From: Nostoc carneum NIES-2107
GTDB taxonomy: Bacteria > Cyanobacteriota > Cyanobacteriia > Cyanobacteriales > Nostocaceae
DNA length: 64,000 bases
Assembly: GCA_002368155.1 (NCBI GenBank)
Contig: AP018180.1
Coordinates: 4,263,380 to 4,327,379, forward strand
Direction: 5' to 3'
Below the pieces are notes generated by a model that was not told the DNA's origin, searched no databases, and saw only the letters and a program-made list of their open reading frames with translations. The translations under genes and the position numbers were made by a program. Below are positions 27,037 through 36,647 of this stretch, piece by piece; positions within the stretch are counted from its first letter, which is position 1, and each line of letters starts with the position of its first letter.

Positions 27037-27175
27037 ATACCAATTCTTTATGAAGCTGCATAGAATTCGATCCCCCCTAACCCCCCTTAAAAAAGGGGGA
27101 AAAGAATCAAAGTCCCCCTTTTTAAGGGGGATTTAGGGGGATCAAGATATGTGCAACTTCACATTAAATTGGTAT
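27037..27175. mobile_element. MITE-like element with inverted ends
   Basis: Ends ATACCAATT...AATTGGTAT, with an imperfect inverted repeat about 25 bases long (TTTATGAAGCTGCATA against TATGTGCAACTTCACA). Inside, C-rich and G-rich tracts (CCCCCCTTAAAA / TTTTTAAGGGGG) form further inverted pairs. About 139 bp, no ORF; non-autonomous. Confidence 0.65.
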
Positions 27176-27365
27176 TACTCAATACTTGTCGGTTAAGGGA
27201 AAAAAGGGTAACGGGAAAAGAGAAAGAAAAAACCTTTAACCCTTAACCTTTAACCTTTTCCCCAAAACCCCTTTTGAGTTCAAAATGCTTAACCGAGTAG
27301 TATTGATATCTTACTGGTGTCGTGCCCCTACCTACCCATCTGTCAGAGGAAGAATGACACTTTGA

Positions 27366-27965
27366 TTATAGTGTTGCGACTAGTTCCTTGAGGCGATCGC
27401 GTCCATCGTGAAAAACTGACCAACCATCCCCGACTAATATTGTTTCTACTTGAGTCAGGTTTGCTAATCTCTGCACAGATGCTACAGCTTGCTCGCGGTT
27501 TATCAGCTTTTCGTCTGGCAATATAGTTAATGTACCTGCTCGATGGGCGCGTACCAAATCCCCAGTAATTAAAGTGGTTTCTTCTAGCAATAGCGCTAGT
27601 TCGCCGGGAGTTTTAGAACCTTGAAGTTCAATCACCTTTAAGCCGGGGACTAATTCTTCACCATCACTCAGCCAGCGATCGCAATTTATCGGAAAGTCTT
27701 CTTTTTCTGCTATGGGCCCTGCTATTTTAGCGTAGGTTTGATCAGCAATATCCTTCGCTGCTCTAGCATGATCGGAGTTAGTCAGTACAATCCAAGCTAC
27801 ATTACCCAAAGAGTTTAAGTGATTCCAATCGTGATTGGATAAAGCCACCGGATCGATTAAGATATTGCCCTCTGGACGAATCCAGGCAATCCCATTAAAA
27901 TCAATGTTTCTTGCAGGATTGAAAGTTGACCAACCATATAGATCGGAACGGTGCAGAGATTTCAT
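27366..27965 (-). CDS. MBL-fold protein with degenerate metal site
   Basis: 199 residues with the metallo-beta-lactamase-like order of strands: GNILIDPVALSNHDW, VAWIVLTNSDHARAAKDIA, VIELQGSKTPGELALLLEETTLITGDLVR. The usual THxHxDH motif is reduced to TNSDH, so the first two histidines are lost, while the Asp of TGDLV remains. It may be a non-hydrolytic or altered enzyme of the superfamily. ATG start; isolated, with dispersed repeats on both sides. Confidence 0.75.
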   Translation of the reverse strand: MKSLHRSDLYGWSTFNPARNIDFNGIAWIRPEGNILIDPVALSNHDWNHLNSLGNVAWIVLTNSDHARAAKDIADQTYAKIAGPIAEKEDFPINCDRWLSDGEELVPGLKVIELQGSKTPGELALLLEETTLITGDLVRAHRAGTLTILPDEKLINREQAVASVQRLANLTQVETILVGDGWSVFHDGRDRLKELVATL

Positions 27966-28396
27966 ATTTATTTTGGGTCAATACCTTCAATAATTCAGTA
28001 TCCGCAAATTTAGGATATAAATCAAGCTAGTGTTGCTGTAGAGGAGTCAAGAGTTGGAGAGACGCGATTATTCACGTCTGTATTCAAAAGTCAACACCGA
28101 TATTCTTTTACCTCTATTCAGTTATGTACAGAGGTTGCAGTTGCAATTTCTACAGCGATGCTTGTCATACACTAAAATTATTTTACAGTTTTAAATACAT
28201 TTAATTTTTTTAATTACACATTTTTAAATTAGTGCTTATGCTTTCTCAAGAAAATATTAAATTACATATTATATAACTCGTACGGGTTTAAAAAATCGAT
28301 ATAGCTATACTTTCTCTCGCTTTTTCCTTATTCTCTATTCCCTGTGCCCTTGCTCAGAAAATAATTTCAGTAATTAAACCCCATTAAAAATAATAT
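27966..28396. other. Divergent intergenic region
   Basis: Carries a degenerate AGACGCGATT palindrome copy at 28060-28079. Otherwise AT-rich; promoters for the genes on both sides must lie here but none is clear. Confidence 0.5.
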
Positions 28397-30535
28397 ATGC
28401 AAATCTGCCAAAATTCCAATTGCTCAAATCCTTTTAACTCAGACGGTAATAGATTTTGCACCAGTTGTGGAGGAAACAGCTTTGGTACGCTATTCAAAAA
28501 CCGCTACCGTATTAATCGATTATTAGGTGAAGGTGGTTTTGGTAAAACTTATGAAGCCAGAGATATAGATAGATTAGATGCACCTTGTGTAATTAAGCAA
28601 TTTGTGCCCCAAGTGCAGGGAACTAGCGCCCTTAAAAAAGCTGCGGAGATGTTTAAAGAAGAAGCAAAGCGCTTGTTTGAACTTGGAGAAAATCATCCTC
28701 AAATTCCGCGGCTAGTTGCCTATTTTGAGCAAGGATTAAATTTGTATTTAGTGCAAGAATTTATTGCTGGGGATACTTTAGCTGCAGAAATGCAACAACA
28801 CGCTTTTAATGAAATACAGATTCGGGAACTGTTAGCTGATTTATTACCAATTCTGCAATTTATTCACGAGCGGAATGTCATTCATCGGGATATTAAACCA
28901 GAAAATATCATTCGTCGCGGCTATGATCGCAAATTGGTTCTAATTGACTTTGGGGGTGCGAAACAAGTTACACAAACCACTTTAGCGCGCCAGGGTACAG
29001 GAATTTATACAATTGGTTATGCTCCCTTAGAACAAATGCAAGGCTACGCTTACCCAGCTAGTGATTTATATGCTTTGGGTGCGACTTGTGCGCGGCTGAT
29101 AACTCGGTGTTTACCACTACAAGACCCCTATGGTAATCTTGCAGATGCTCTTTATGATGTCAGAGAAGCGCGTTGGCTGTGGCGAGAACGAGTCAAGGAG
29201 CAAGGTTTAAGTATTAGTGATGATTTAGGACGGGTAATTGATAAGCTGCTCAAACATTTTGTTGGGGAAAGATATCAATCAGCAGCCGAAGTGTTGCAAG
29301 ATTTACAAGCGCCTCAAATTAGTAACGTACCACCAACAATTCCGATTGTTAACCCATCCACAAATAATGCTCAAGCTTATAACTTTTGGGGATTAGACAA
29401 GGCTCAACGCCAAGATTATCAAGGTGCAATTACAGATTTTAATCGCGCTTTACAAGTAGATCCCAATTATTTTGAGGCTTGGTGTAATCGAGGTCATGCC
29501 TACTTACAAATAGGCCAATATGATGCTGCACTAGCAGATTACGATCGCGCTTTAACTATCAATCCTAGCTTTGCAGAAGCGCTGCAAGGTCGAGAGAAAA
29601 TTTTGTCTATGCAGCGCCGAACTATACCTGCTCAATCGCCACCGCAATTTCAACAAGCGGTTTTCGCCTATAGTTTAAATGGACACTCACAGCTGGTTAG
29701 ATCTGTAGCCTTCAGCAGAAATTCTCAAACCCTCATTAGCAGTAGTAACGATAAGACAATTAAGATTTGGAATCTGCAAACAGGCAAACTGCAAAGTGTG
29801 CTAAATGAAACTGGTATTTGGATAGTAACTGCGATCGCTCCCGATAATCAGACTGTAGTGAGTGGCAGTAGCGATAATACAATTAAGATTTGGCATCTCA
29901 ATGCTAATAAACCCCAGCGCATTCTTAGAGGACATTCTGACTTAATTAATTCCCTATCCGTCAGTCCCAATGGGCAAACTATTGTCTCTGGAAGTAGAGA
30001 TAAAACCATCAGAAGTTGGCAATTAGAAACAGGAAACCTACAGCAAACTCTCCCTGTAAATGCTGGCTTTATTTACACCACAGCTATCAGTCCCGATGGT
30101 AAATTCCTCATTAGTGCTGGTAGTGATAAAGTAATTAAAATTTGGCAGTTAGACAATGGGCAATTACTCCACACTATTACAGGTAACCCTGGCTTCGTGC
30201 GTGCTGTGGCTGTGAGTTCAACACTACAAATCATTGCCAGTGGCGGCTTTGGCTCAACCATCAACCTTTGGAACCTGCATACAGGACAGCCACAGCAGCG
30301 TTTGGAAGGTCATCAAGGTTTAATTCAATGTTTGGCAATTACTCCAGATGGGCAAACCTTAATTAGTGGTAGCAGCGATCGCACAATCAAAATTTGGAAT
30401 TTAAAAACTGGTAAATTATTACAAACCCTAACAGGACATACAGCCAGTATCTTATCTGTTGATATCAGTTCCGATGGGCGAAATCTTGCCAGCGCCGGCG
30501 AGGATAAAACTATTAGGATTTGGCAAGCGGCCTAA
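28397..30535 (+). CDS. 4-Cys-prefix Ser/Thr kinase with TPR and WD40 repeats
   Basis: 712 residues. The N-terminus is a zinc-ribbon-like four-Cys prefix (CQNSNCSNPF...RFCTSCGG). The kinase domain spans about 33-300: GEGGFGKTYEA glycine loop, CVIKQFV lysine, VIHRDIKPENII catalytic loop, LIDFGGAKQV. About two TPR units follow (NPNYFEAWCNRGHAYLQIGQYD). From about residue 430 there are seven WD40 repeats (e.g. GHSQLVRSVAFSRNSQTLISSSNDKTIKIWNL). This is a characteristic cyanobacterial signalling architecture; substrates are unknown. A single gene with no close operon partner. Confidence 0.95.
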   Translation: MQICQNSNCSNPFNSDGNRFCTSCGGNSFGTLFKNRYRINRLLGEGGFGKTYEARDIDRLDAPCVIKQFVPQVQGTSALKKAAEMFKEEAKRLFELGENHPQIPRLVAYFEQGLNLYLVQEFIAGDTLAAEMQQHAFNEIQIRELLADLLPILQFIHERNVIHRDIKPENIIRRGYDRKLVLIDFGGAKQVTQTTLARQGTGIYTIGYAPLEQMQGYAYPASDLYALGATCARLITRCLPLQDPYGNLADALYDVREARWLWRERVKEQGLSISDDLGRVIDKLLKHFVGERYQSAAEVLQDLQAPQISNVPPTIPIVNPSTNNAQAYNFWGLDKAQRQDYQGAITDFNRALQVDPNYFEAWCNRGHAYLQIGQYDAALADYDRALTINPSFAEALQGREKILSMQRRTIPAQSPPQFQQAVFAYSLNGHSQLVRSVAFSRNSQTLISSSNDKTIKIWNLQTGKLQSVLNETGIWIVTAIAPDNQTVVSGSSDNTIKIWHLNANKPQRILRGHSDLINSLSVSPNGQTIVSGSRDKTIRSWQLETGNLQQTLPVNAGFIYTTAISPDGKFLISAGSDKVIKIWQLDNGQLLHTITGNPGFVRAVAVSSTLQIIASGGFGSTINLWNLHTGQPQQRLEGHQGLIQCLAITPDGQTLISGSSDRTIKIWNLKTGKLLQTLTGHTASILSVDISSDGRNLASAGEDKTIRIWQAA

Positions 30536-30552
30536 TAATTCGTAATTCATAA

Positions 30553-30581
30553 TACCCTGCGGGAAGCCGCTACGCGTCTAC
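30553..30581. repeat. Small dispersed repeat copy (TAC..TAC type)
   Basis: Begins TACCCTGCGGGAAGCCGC and ends GCGTC-TAC. It matches the inserts in two tRNA genes at 40668-40693 and 40775-40800. Flanks here are GTAATTC repeats. Confidence 0.88.
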
Positions 30582-30682
30582 GTAATTCGTAATTATTTTA
30601 CTGCTTCTACTAATGGCAAATAATTAATGATAAATAACAGCCTTAGCTATTTATCATTAATTGCATCAAACTACTGATTTTT

Positions 30683-31114
30683 TCAAGGTGCTAACCAAGA
30701 AAAAGGCGCAAAAGGAAGATTTCGCAATACCCAATAAGCTAAAATAATTTTTAACATCAACCAAATCCAAGTTGGTTTAATAAAAACTTGGGGAATTTTT
30801 TCACCTAGAATTACAGGTGCGCTGTACGATATATAAGAATAAATTAAATATGGCAGTGCTAAAATCATCAACGGGTTCAAATCAAAAGCCTTGATGATAT
30901 GCCCGTGGAGTAATTGATGTAAAGCTCGTAGCGTACCACATCCGGGGCAATATAAGCCAGTTAGTGCTCTAAATGGGCTAGGCGGGTAAATAGAAGAATT
31001 GCTCGGATTGAAAAAGTAGAGAATAATTGCAGCTACAACAATAACGCCCGACAGTGCTGCAACTTTAACAGTTCTCACAGATATAGAAGATGAGCGACTA
31101 GGAATAATGTTCAT
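30683..31114 (-). CDS. DUF2752 membrane protein
   Basis: 143 residues with the family signature FRALTGLYCPGCGTLRALHQLLHG between an N-terminal transmembrane segment (VAALSGVIVVAAIILYFF) and two C-terminal ones. The CPGCG pair is invariant in the family and may bind metal or be redox-active. Function is unknown. A CD225-family membrane protein lies 43 bases upstream in the same direction; such small membrane proteins often travel together. Confidence 0.88.
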   Translation of the reverse strand: MNIIPSRSSSISVRTVKVAALSGVIVVAAIILYFFNPSNSSIYPPSPFRALTGLYCPGCGTLRALHQLLHGHIIKAFDLNPLMILALPYLIYSYISYSAPVILGEKIPQVFIKPTWIWLMLKIILAYWVLRNLPFAPFSWLAP

Positions 31115-31157
31115 TTTTGTAGATAAAATTTTTGCAATTTTTAACGCTGCATAATGA

Positions 31158-31412
31158 TTATTGCGGTGCCAAAGAAGCCAAAATTATTAGGAGAATATAA
31201 ATTAAAAACACAGCTAATCCTGAACCAAAAGATACCCAACACCATGTTTTGGCACTTTTGGATGCTTGCATTGCCCCTTCATAATCTCCTGCTTGCAACT
31301 TTGTATTCACTTGAGCAGCATAGACGATAGCCACAATTCCAAATGGTAAACAGCAGAAAAGTGTAGTTAAAATTGCTTGTGGCAAATAGTTGGGTACATT
31401 CTGAGATTGCAT
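31158..31412 (-). CDS. CD225/dispanin family small membrane protein
   Basis: 84 residues, two hydrophobic segments (AILTTLFCCLPFGIVAIVYAA and the C-terminal SFGSGLAVFLIYILLIILA) around the CD225 core VNTKLQAGDYEGAMQASKSAKTW. The family includes animal IFITM proteins; bacterial members have no established role. Likely co-transcribed with the DUF2752 gene downstream. Confidence 0.88.
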   Translation of the reverse strand: MQSQNVPNYLPQAILTTLFCCLPFGIVAIVYAAQVNTKLQAGDYEGAMQASKSAKTWCWVSFGSGLAVFLIYILLIILASLAPQ

Positions 31413-31593
31413 TCAAACACCTTTGCAATGTCATTAATCAGACAATGTGCGTTTCTAGTAATGTCTCTAAACGATATCAGAATTAGCTTTGGGTCTCGAA
31501 AGCAGCTTCATAAAAATAAATACTTCACTATTATTCTTGCTCTTACTGCATTATCTGGCACTGCAAATAACTTTTACAAAAAAATTACTAACG

Positions 31594-31626
31594 AAATACC
31601 CGACTTTTTCTAAAAGTCGGGTATTT
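31594..31626. terminator. Symmetric hairpin terminator
   Basis: 15-bp perfect stem AAATACCCGACTTTT/AAAAGTCGGGTATTT with a three-base loop. It lies about 140 bases beyond the stop of the leftward methyltransferase gene. Confidence 0.65.
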
Positions 31627-31651
31627 AAATCTCGATAAAGATAATTACCAT

Positions 31652-31682
31652 GTAGGATGTGTTAGCGATAGCGTAACGCATC
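31652..31682. repeat. Dispersed palindrome, GTTAGCGATAGCGTAAC family
   Basis: Same family as 4874-4904 and 42057-42121; here GATGTGTTA pairs with TAACGCATC, with one G-T pair. Confidence 0.85.
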
Positions 31683-31766
31683 CCACGTGAATTTTAAAAA
31701 TCAAATCAGATTCCTAGAGATTGCTTCTTGACGAAAACAGAAAAAAAATGCCAAGTTTTAACAAAA

Positions 31767-32462
31767 TTATAAACTCGTCATTACCTGAGCTAATTCTTTA
31801 GATAAATCTGGTGTATCTTGTGGGCACTTGCTAAATAAAACCCCAGCCAAGAAATAATAATCACCAGAATAGAATGCCATTTTGTGTTTCCGTAACTCTT
31901 CAATGTGATTCTTCACTTTTGGTTCTGAGCTATAATAGCCAAACTTTAAAGGTAATACCACAAAGTTATTCACCACATATCCATGCTCTTGTGCCCAATC
32001 AATTGTACTCTTAGGATTAGAAAAACTAGAAACCAAAACTAGCACATTGTCATAGCCTAAAGCTAAAAGTTCATTAGTAATTGTGGCTCCATCTATCCCC
32101 CCAAATAATAGGGGCATATAAATATCTTTATCGGGCGCGGGAAGATATGGTGGATTAGCTACAAGATATTTACCTTCTGGCTTATCCGATTTAAACAAAC
32201 AAGAATTATTGATAATATATTTATTGTTGAGTTTATACTCATCAATTGTTAAATTAGCAGCTTTCCAGGCAGAAGTATTTAATTCAAAGCCATGAATTAC
32301 ACCTGCAAATTTGTTTCTTAATAGTGAGTTGATCACAGGACTACCATCGCCAGAACCAAACTCAACAATACTTTCAGGATCTTGGCAATTACGGAGAACT
32401 AAGTTTTCTAAACAATTTGAGTAAAAATTAGATTCTTCTGGGCAGAAAAATACGTCTTTCAT
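31767..32462 (-). CDS. Class I SAM methyltransferase with NPPY motif
   Basis: 231 residues from the ATG at 32462, which has GAGG five bases upstream; the frame extends to a TTG 21 codons earlier without a binding site. Motif I is IVEFGSGDGSPVI, and VANPPYLP is the N/D-PP-Y motif of enzymes that methylate planar nitrogens (DNA/RNA adenine, glutamine, or small molecules). No target-recognition domain is visible, so the substrate is open. The haem-oxygenase-like diiron gene lies 150 bases upstream on the same strand. Confidence 0.85.
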   Translation of the reverse strand: MKDVFFCPEESNFYSNCLENLVLRNCQDPESIVEFGSGDGSPVINSLLRNKFAGVIHGFELNTSAWKAANLTIDEYKLNNKYIINNSCLFKSDKPEGKYLVANPPYLPAPDKDIYMPLLFGGIDGATITNELLALGYDNVLVLVSSFSNPKSTIDWAQEHGYVVNNFVVLPLKFGYYSSEPKVKNHIEELRKHKMAFYSGDYYFLAGVLFSKCPQDTPDLSKELAQVMTSL

Positions 32463-32616
32463 GTGACCTCGATGCAAATTTAAGGTATAATCAAGCTTGA
32501 AAAAAATACTGCTGCATTTAGGCAATAAAAACTGTTTCTTTAGTAATCAAGCTGTTACTAAAGAAAGCTGTTTTTGAGCCAATTATGAGGAATCAAATAA
32601 GAGTCTGTGCCTAGAT

Positions 32617-33735
32617 TTATCTGCTATCTAAGGCAGCTTTTTCGACTTTACGTATGGAACGGACAACGGCTTTAGCGGCGCGATCGCCCATAAATTTTTC
32701 TTGGTCATAACCTAGTACTATTTCCCAAGCATCATCGGGATACTTATCTGCTAAAGGTAAAGCCACATCATCCAACATCCAACGACCGTGGCGTTCATCT
32801 TCCTTAATGTGCAGTTCCCAATAACCCATTGCTGCTTGTGAAAGTCCCAATCTTTGCGCTGCTGCTAAATAATTTCTGTAAGCCGCTGGCCCAGCTACTT
32901 CAAAATAGGTTAATGCACCACTATAGCGGAGAAAATAGCGTTTACGCTGCGTAGTTAAAAAATTATGGTTATCACAAGCTAAAACTTCCCAAGGTACTAA
33001 ATCAAAATATCCCTCAGGTTCAGTATTCATGCCAAACTCATCTAACATTTGGGCAAAAAAGGTCGAATGCTTGCGAGGTAAACGACCGTTGCCGTATTCT
33101 TCCAAAAATACCCGCACTAGCGTACACTGCACTTCATTCGCTGCACCACCCAAAATGTTGGTCATGCGGCTACCTTCTACCAAGCCATCAAAAGAGGCGA
33201 TCGCTAATAAATGACGATAGCCAACCTCGCTCATTTCCTCCTGAAGATAGCGACTATCAGCCGATAATGGTGGATCGACATCCAAAGATGCGCGTTCGGT
33301 AAGTGCTTGTTTGACATTCAATTTTTGCAATCTGGGCAAATCGAATTGTGCTAGTTCCCAAGCTTGCCAAGCAGCTTCGATTTGATTACGACATGAAGAC
33401 AAATAAAGCGATCGCTCATTGTCATAATGTCGCAAATCGTCATACCAAAACAAATTCAGTCGATTAATTCGATATAGTATTCTTTGCAAAAACAGATGAG
33501 CCTCTTGCTCACCACAGCCATTTTCGTAAGCCTCACGAATCGCTATCGAAAGCGTCTGTTCAAACGCATTGACTTTCTCAGCAACATTTTCTAGTTGCTC
33601 ATCTAAATTTTCTGTTGCTAGCAGTTCTATAAACAGCTGCTCAGCATAGTTATACTTAGTAGGCTTTGTTTGCGTTGTGTGTGAACTATTCCCTGCTACC
33701 TTCAGGCTAGGGAACATAACCAGATTGTTTTGCAT
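32617..33735 (-). CDS. Haem-oxygenase-like diiron enzyme (iron-containing redox enzyme family)
   Basis: 372 residues, all-helical. The C-terminal 220 residues carry the metal-ligand pattern of the HDO superfamily: VRVFLEEYGNGRLPRKHSTFF (Glu and His) and GYWELHIKEDERHGRWM (His-x3-Asp-x2-His). Related enzymes (UndA, SznF) use a labile diiron centre for oxidative chemistry on small molecules. The N-terminal 150 residues are helical and unassigned. A methyltransferase follows on the same strand, which would fit tailoring of a metabolite. The substrate is unknown. Confidence 0.85.
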   Translation of the reverse strand: MQNNLVMFPSLKVAGNSSHTTQTKPTKYNYAEQLFIELLATENLDEQLENVAEKVNAFEQTLSIAIREAYENGCGEQEAHLFLQRILYRINRLNLFWYDDLRHYDNERSLYLSSCRNQIEAAWQAWELAQFDLPRLQKLNVKQALTERASLDVDPPLSADSRYLQEEMSEVGYRHLLAIASFDGLVEGSRMTNILGGAANEVQCTLVRVFLEEYGNGRLPRKHSTFFAQMLDEFGMNTEPEGYFDLVPWEVLACDNHNFLTTQRKRYFLRYSGALTYFEVAGPAAYRNYLAAAQRLGLSQAAMGYWELHIKEDERHGRWMLDDVALPLADKYPDDAWEIVLGYDQEKFMGDRAAKAVVRSIRKVEKAALDSR

Positions 33736-35370
33736 GGAGGATTTAGTAGCTTTGCCAAGATGTGAAAAATTCCATCTCTATTACTTAAATTTCTCCAAGT
33801 TGAGTAATCTTTACATCTTTCTCTGGTTATAAACAAAGATTAACTCTATAGAGACAGGGCATTGAAGCTGACAAGTGTATTACCTAGTCTGCATTCCAAT
33901 GCCCTATACTCATTGACAATTATTTTGGATGTTACTAGATGCTTAGTACCCGGTTAGTAAAGACTTCCACACAACAAAAATAGATTCATAGCCATCGAAA
34001 GTAAGTGCAACAAGATAACCTTATTTGCAACTTGCTTGTAGCTTTCACTATTTTGAAAAAAGAAATTTCTGATTTACTCAACCATCTTGCTTGAGCGATT
34101 TTACCTAGTACTTAGTATCTATAAATCAAAGCAAATTTTGCAAATAGCTAAGAGATAATTTATGCTATTAGTGCTATCTGCCGCTACCACGTTCATCAGA
34201 AGAATTAATTAACATTATTGCCTTCCTTAATTTGTTTGCTAAATGTACAGAAGCATCTCACGACAAAAGATAGTCACAACATTTTGATCTACAATTAATT
34301 TTTTTGCTTAAGCAGAAATTAAGAGTAGATGAATTACACTTGACTCCAAGGATTTGGCTAGCGCAATTCTTTTGTAGGAAATATCTAGTATCGCCACTTG
34401 AGAAAAAGATGTTTTGTGGCTATGCAGAGTTTCAAAGTCAACACAAAAGTTTAGAATCAACAATGTTTGACTTTTGAACGTCAGTTTTTACACCTTCAGG
34501 TGAAGGAAACGCCACTTCTAGCTTGCTTAACTGTAGAGATCAGGTTTTTCTGAGAATTGAAGCCTGATGGACTAAGACACTGATTGCTTTTGAATGTAGC
34601 AATTTTAGATTTTAGATGGGTTTGCGGTTTGCTCAACGCTACTTTGTGACTGAGCAAATCAAAAAGATACTCATTCCTCTCTAGGAGAACCTATGCTAAA
34701 GCCACCGCTTCGCTAATACAAATCTCAAACTGTCTGATTTCTGCATAGCGGTGCTAGGTAATTAGCAGACTTAATCAATACCTGCATTCCAAACAAAATT
34801 TATTTCAGAATTAATCACATCTCTGCTATCAATATCGCCGAAATTTCGTAAGCTGCTGGCATGATGCTTAATCATCCTTAAATTACCTAAAAAATGGGGT
34901 TTTGGGCTTGCTGTAATGATTGTTGGTTGGTTTTAATTTAATCTTTTACACCAGTAATCAGCCTGCTGGCAAAGTACTGTTAAATCTATTTTGTATTTGC
35001 ATTTCAGCAATTTTTAAGATTTGTTATCTAAGCATATCTGTATTTTTGATTGGTTGAGAACAGAGTTTATACATAACTAACAGAGATTTATTTTCTAGCT
35101 AAAGTTTCTCAAATTACTGAGAAAACGACTAACAATAGTGAAATACCGCAATAGATTTTTAAACAATTTTCAGGATAGTAAATTAATTTCAGCAGTATAA
35201 CTTAGGCTGATGAAGATTATTTTGCAATCAAATTAAATATTTATACAGACAAAATTTTTTATAGAGATTGCTTAAATTATTAATTTAATTAAATCCTACA
35301 ATCAGCAACAGAAATTTTTAACATCTATATGTAGCTCTTACTGAAATCAACACAAAAATCTGGATGATAG
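33736..35370. other. 1.6-kb AT-rich region without genes
   Basis: No ORF of note in any frame. I looked for rnpB, tmRNA, SRP RNA and rRNA fragments and saw none. A TTCAGGTGAA-like palindrome near 34497 and an ATCAGG/CCTGAT pair near 34540-34568 are the only structures seen. Size suggests a decayed gene or long leader. Confidence 0.45.
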
Positions 35371-35411
35371 CGCGTATAAATACGCGAAAATCTCGTATAC
35401 ATACGAGATTT
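35371..35411 (-). terminator. Double hairpin downstream of patatin gene
   Basis: Two adjacent perfect hairpins: CGCGTAT-AA-ATACGCG (35371-35386) and AAATCTCGTAT-AC-ATACGAGATTT (35388-35411). They lie 55 bases after the leftward patatin stop, the second followed by TTTT on that strand. Confidence 0.7.
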
Positions 35412-35465
35412 CTATCTAAACATCTTTAAGGATTGTATTTTGTTTATGGTTTTAAGTGAATGCAA

Positions 35466-36647
35466 CTAGTTAATAGCAATAAAAGATGCGATCGCGTCTT
35501 TTACTCTAGGCCCAACATCGTCTCTCGTATAGTATGTATGGCCTTCATCTATGTATGCAGATGTAGTATCTATCCATTGTGCAATAATATCCCTGTGAGC
35601 GTTATCTATGTCTTCACTCACTTTTATATCTGTATATCTATTTTTCCGTTCTTCTGGCCGCAATAACACTCTACTGTCTTTATATGTCTCTCCTGGTTTC
35701 GCCTTAAATCTCTCATTTAAATCAAATTGCAGGCGTAAATACCTTTGAGATTCATATCCACCCATAATTTGCCGACAAATAGTGCTATTAACCTCAGACG
35801 TAGGCTCCATAAAAATATCAGGAATATGTTGTGCCCAATCTAACGGCTTCCACTTGTTGATTTGCTCAAATTGATAAGGTTCGCCAGTTTGACCAGTTCC
35901 AATCGAAAGGATAGATATGTCTTCCATCTGGAGGTTATCTAGCTTATATTTGCATTTTGTTTCTTGGGAAACAACCCGATCCGAACATTGACTGATCCGC
36001 ATAATTAAACTCAGCGCCGCCAAAGCCGGATTATTAGCTGATACGCCACCATCAATATGTGGAAATACCCAATTGCCAAATTTCTCTTTATTAACAGGCT
36101 CTAAGTTATAAGGTGGAAAAAACGAAGGAGCCGCTGCCGAAGCCACACATAACTGCCATAAATAACATTCATCATACCAACGGTAGCCTAAATCGGGATG
36201 ACAATTCGTAAAAAATGTGGTGTTGCGATAAAGGGTATCGTAAGCCAAAATCAAAATAATCGGACTATCTACATCTTGGATTCTGCGGTATCCCAACTCA
36301 TCTATCAAAACTTTAATCAGCCCTTCGTGAGAATATTTGCTTGGTGACAATGCCTCCAAAATGGGTTGTATGAAAGATGGAAACCTTTTATAGCGGTTTT
36401 TAATTTTCAGGGGGAAGATGTATTTACCCTTATTTACATATAGATTTATTAGTTCTGCACTAGTTTTACCTAAAGCAATTCCCGCTGCTAAAATTGATCC
36501 AGTAGAAGTACCAGCAATGAGGTCGAAGTATTCATTTAAAGACTGACCTTTCTGTTTTCTAATCTGGTCTTCAACTTCTTGGAGTATACGTGCAGTAATC
36601 ACTCCACGCATCCCGCCACCATCCATACTGAGGATTTTGAAGGACAT
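35466..36647 (-). CDS. Patatin-like phospholipase
   Basis: 393 residues. The catalytic dyad is Ser48 in GTSTG and the Asp of HIDGGVSANNPA (about residue 200); the oxyanion-hole glycines are MDGGGMRG at 8-15. These lipases release fatty acids from phospholipids. GGAG precedes the ATG. The family includes CBASS effectors (CapV), but no cyclase, CD-NTase-associated or other defence gene is near, so a housekeeping or signalling lipase is as likely. No signal peptide. Confidence 0.92.
   Translation of the reverse strand: MSFKILSMDGGGMRGVITARILQEVEDQIRKQKGQSLNEYFDLIAGTSTGSILAAGIALGKTSAELINLYVNKGKYIFPLKIKNRYKRFPSFIQPILEALSPSKYSHEGLIKVLIDELGYRRIQDVDSPIILILAYDTLYRNTTFFTNCHPDLGYRWYDECYLWQLCVASAAAPSFFPPYNLEPVNKEKFGNWVFPHIDGGVSANNPALAALSLIMRISQCSDRVVSQETKCKYKLDNLQMEDISILSIGTGQTGEPYQFEQINKWKPLDWAQHIPDIFMEPTSEVNSTICRQIMGGYESQRYLRLQFDLNERFKAKPGETYKDSRVLLRPEERKNRYTDIKVSEDIDNAHRDIIAQWIDTTSAYIDEGHTYYTRDDVGPRVKDAIASFIAIN

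Larger units (their letters stand above)
26141..27365. other. 1.2-kb repeat-rich non-coding region
   Basis: No credible gene. It holds fragments of several dispersed repeat families: the TTGCCCCTACA/TGTCGCATTC unit (26577-26630), a related unit near 26950-27005, the inverted-repeat element at 27037-27175, and a CCTTTAACC-rich stretch at 27235-27260. One 72-aa ORF here is built from repeat sequence. Confidence 0.7.

Noticed and set aside
26918-27136. 72-codon ORF
   Set aside because: Encoded by repeat units and the inverted-repeat element; no binding site.
31377-31613. 78-codon rightward ORF
   Set aside because: Starts inside the CD225 gene on the other strand and ends inside a terminator hairpin; no binding site or family features.
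33736-35370. RNase P RNA, tmRNA or SRP RNA in the long gap
   Set aside because: None of the conserved core sequences of these RNAs could be found by eye on either strand.
35466-36647. Patatin as a CBASS (CapV) effector
   Set aside because: No CD-NTase, no accessory genes and no other defence gene within several kilobases.
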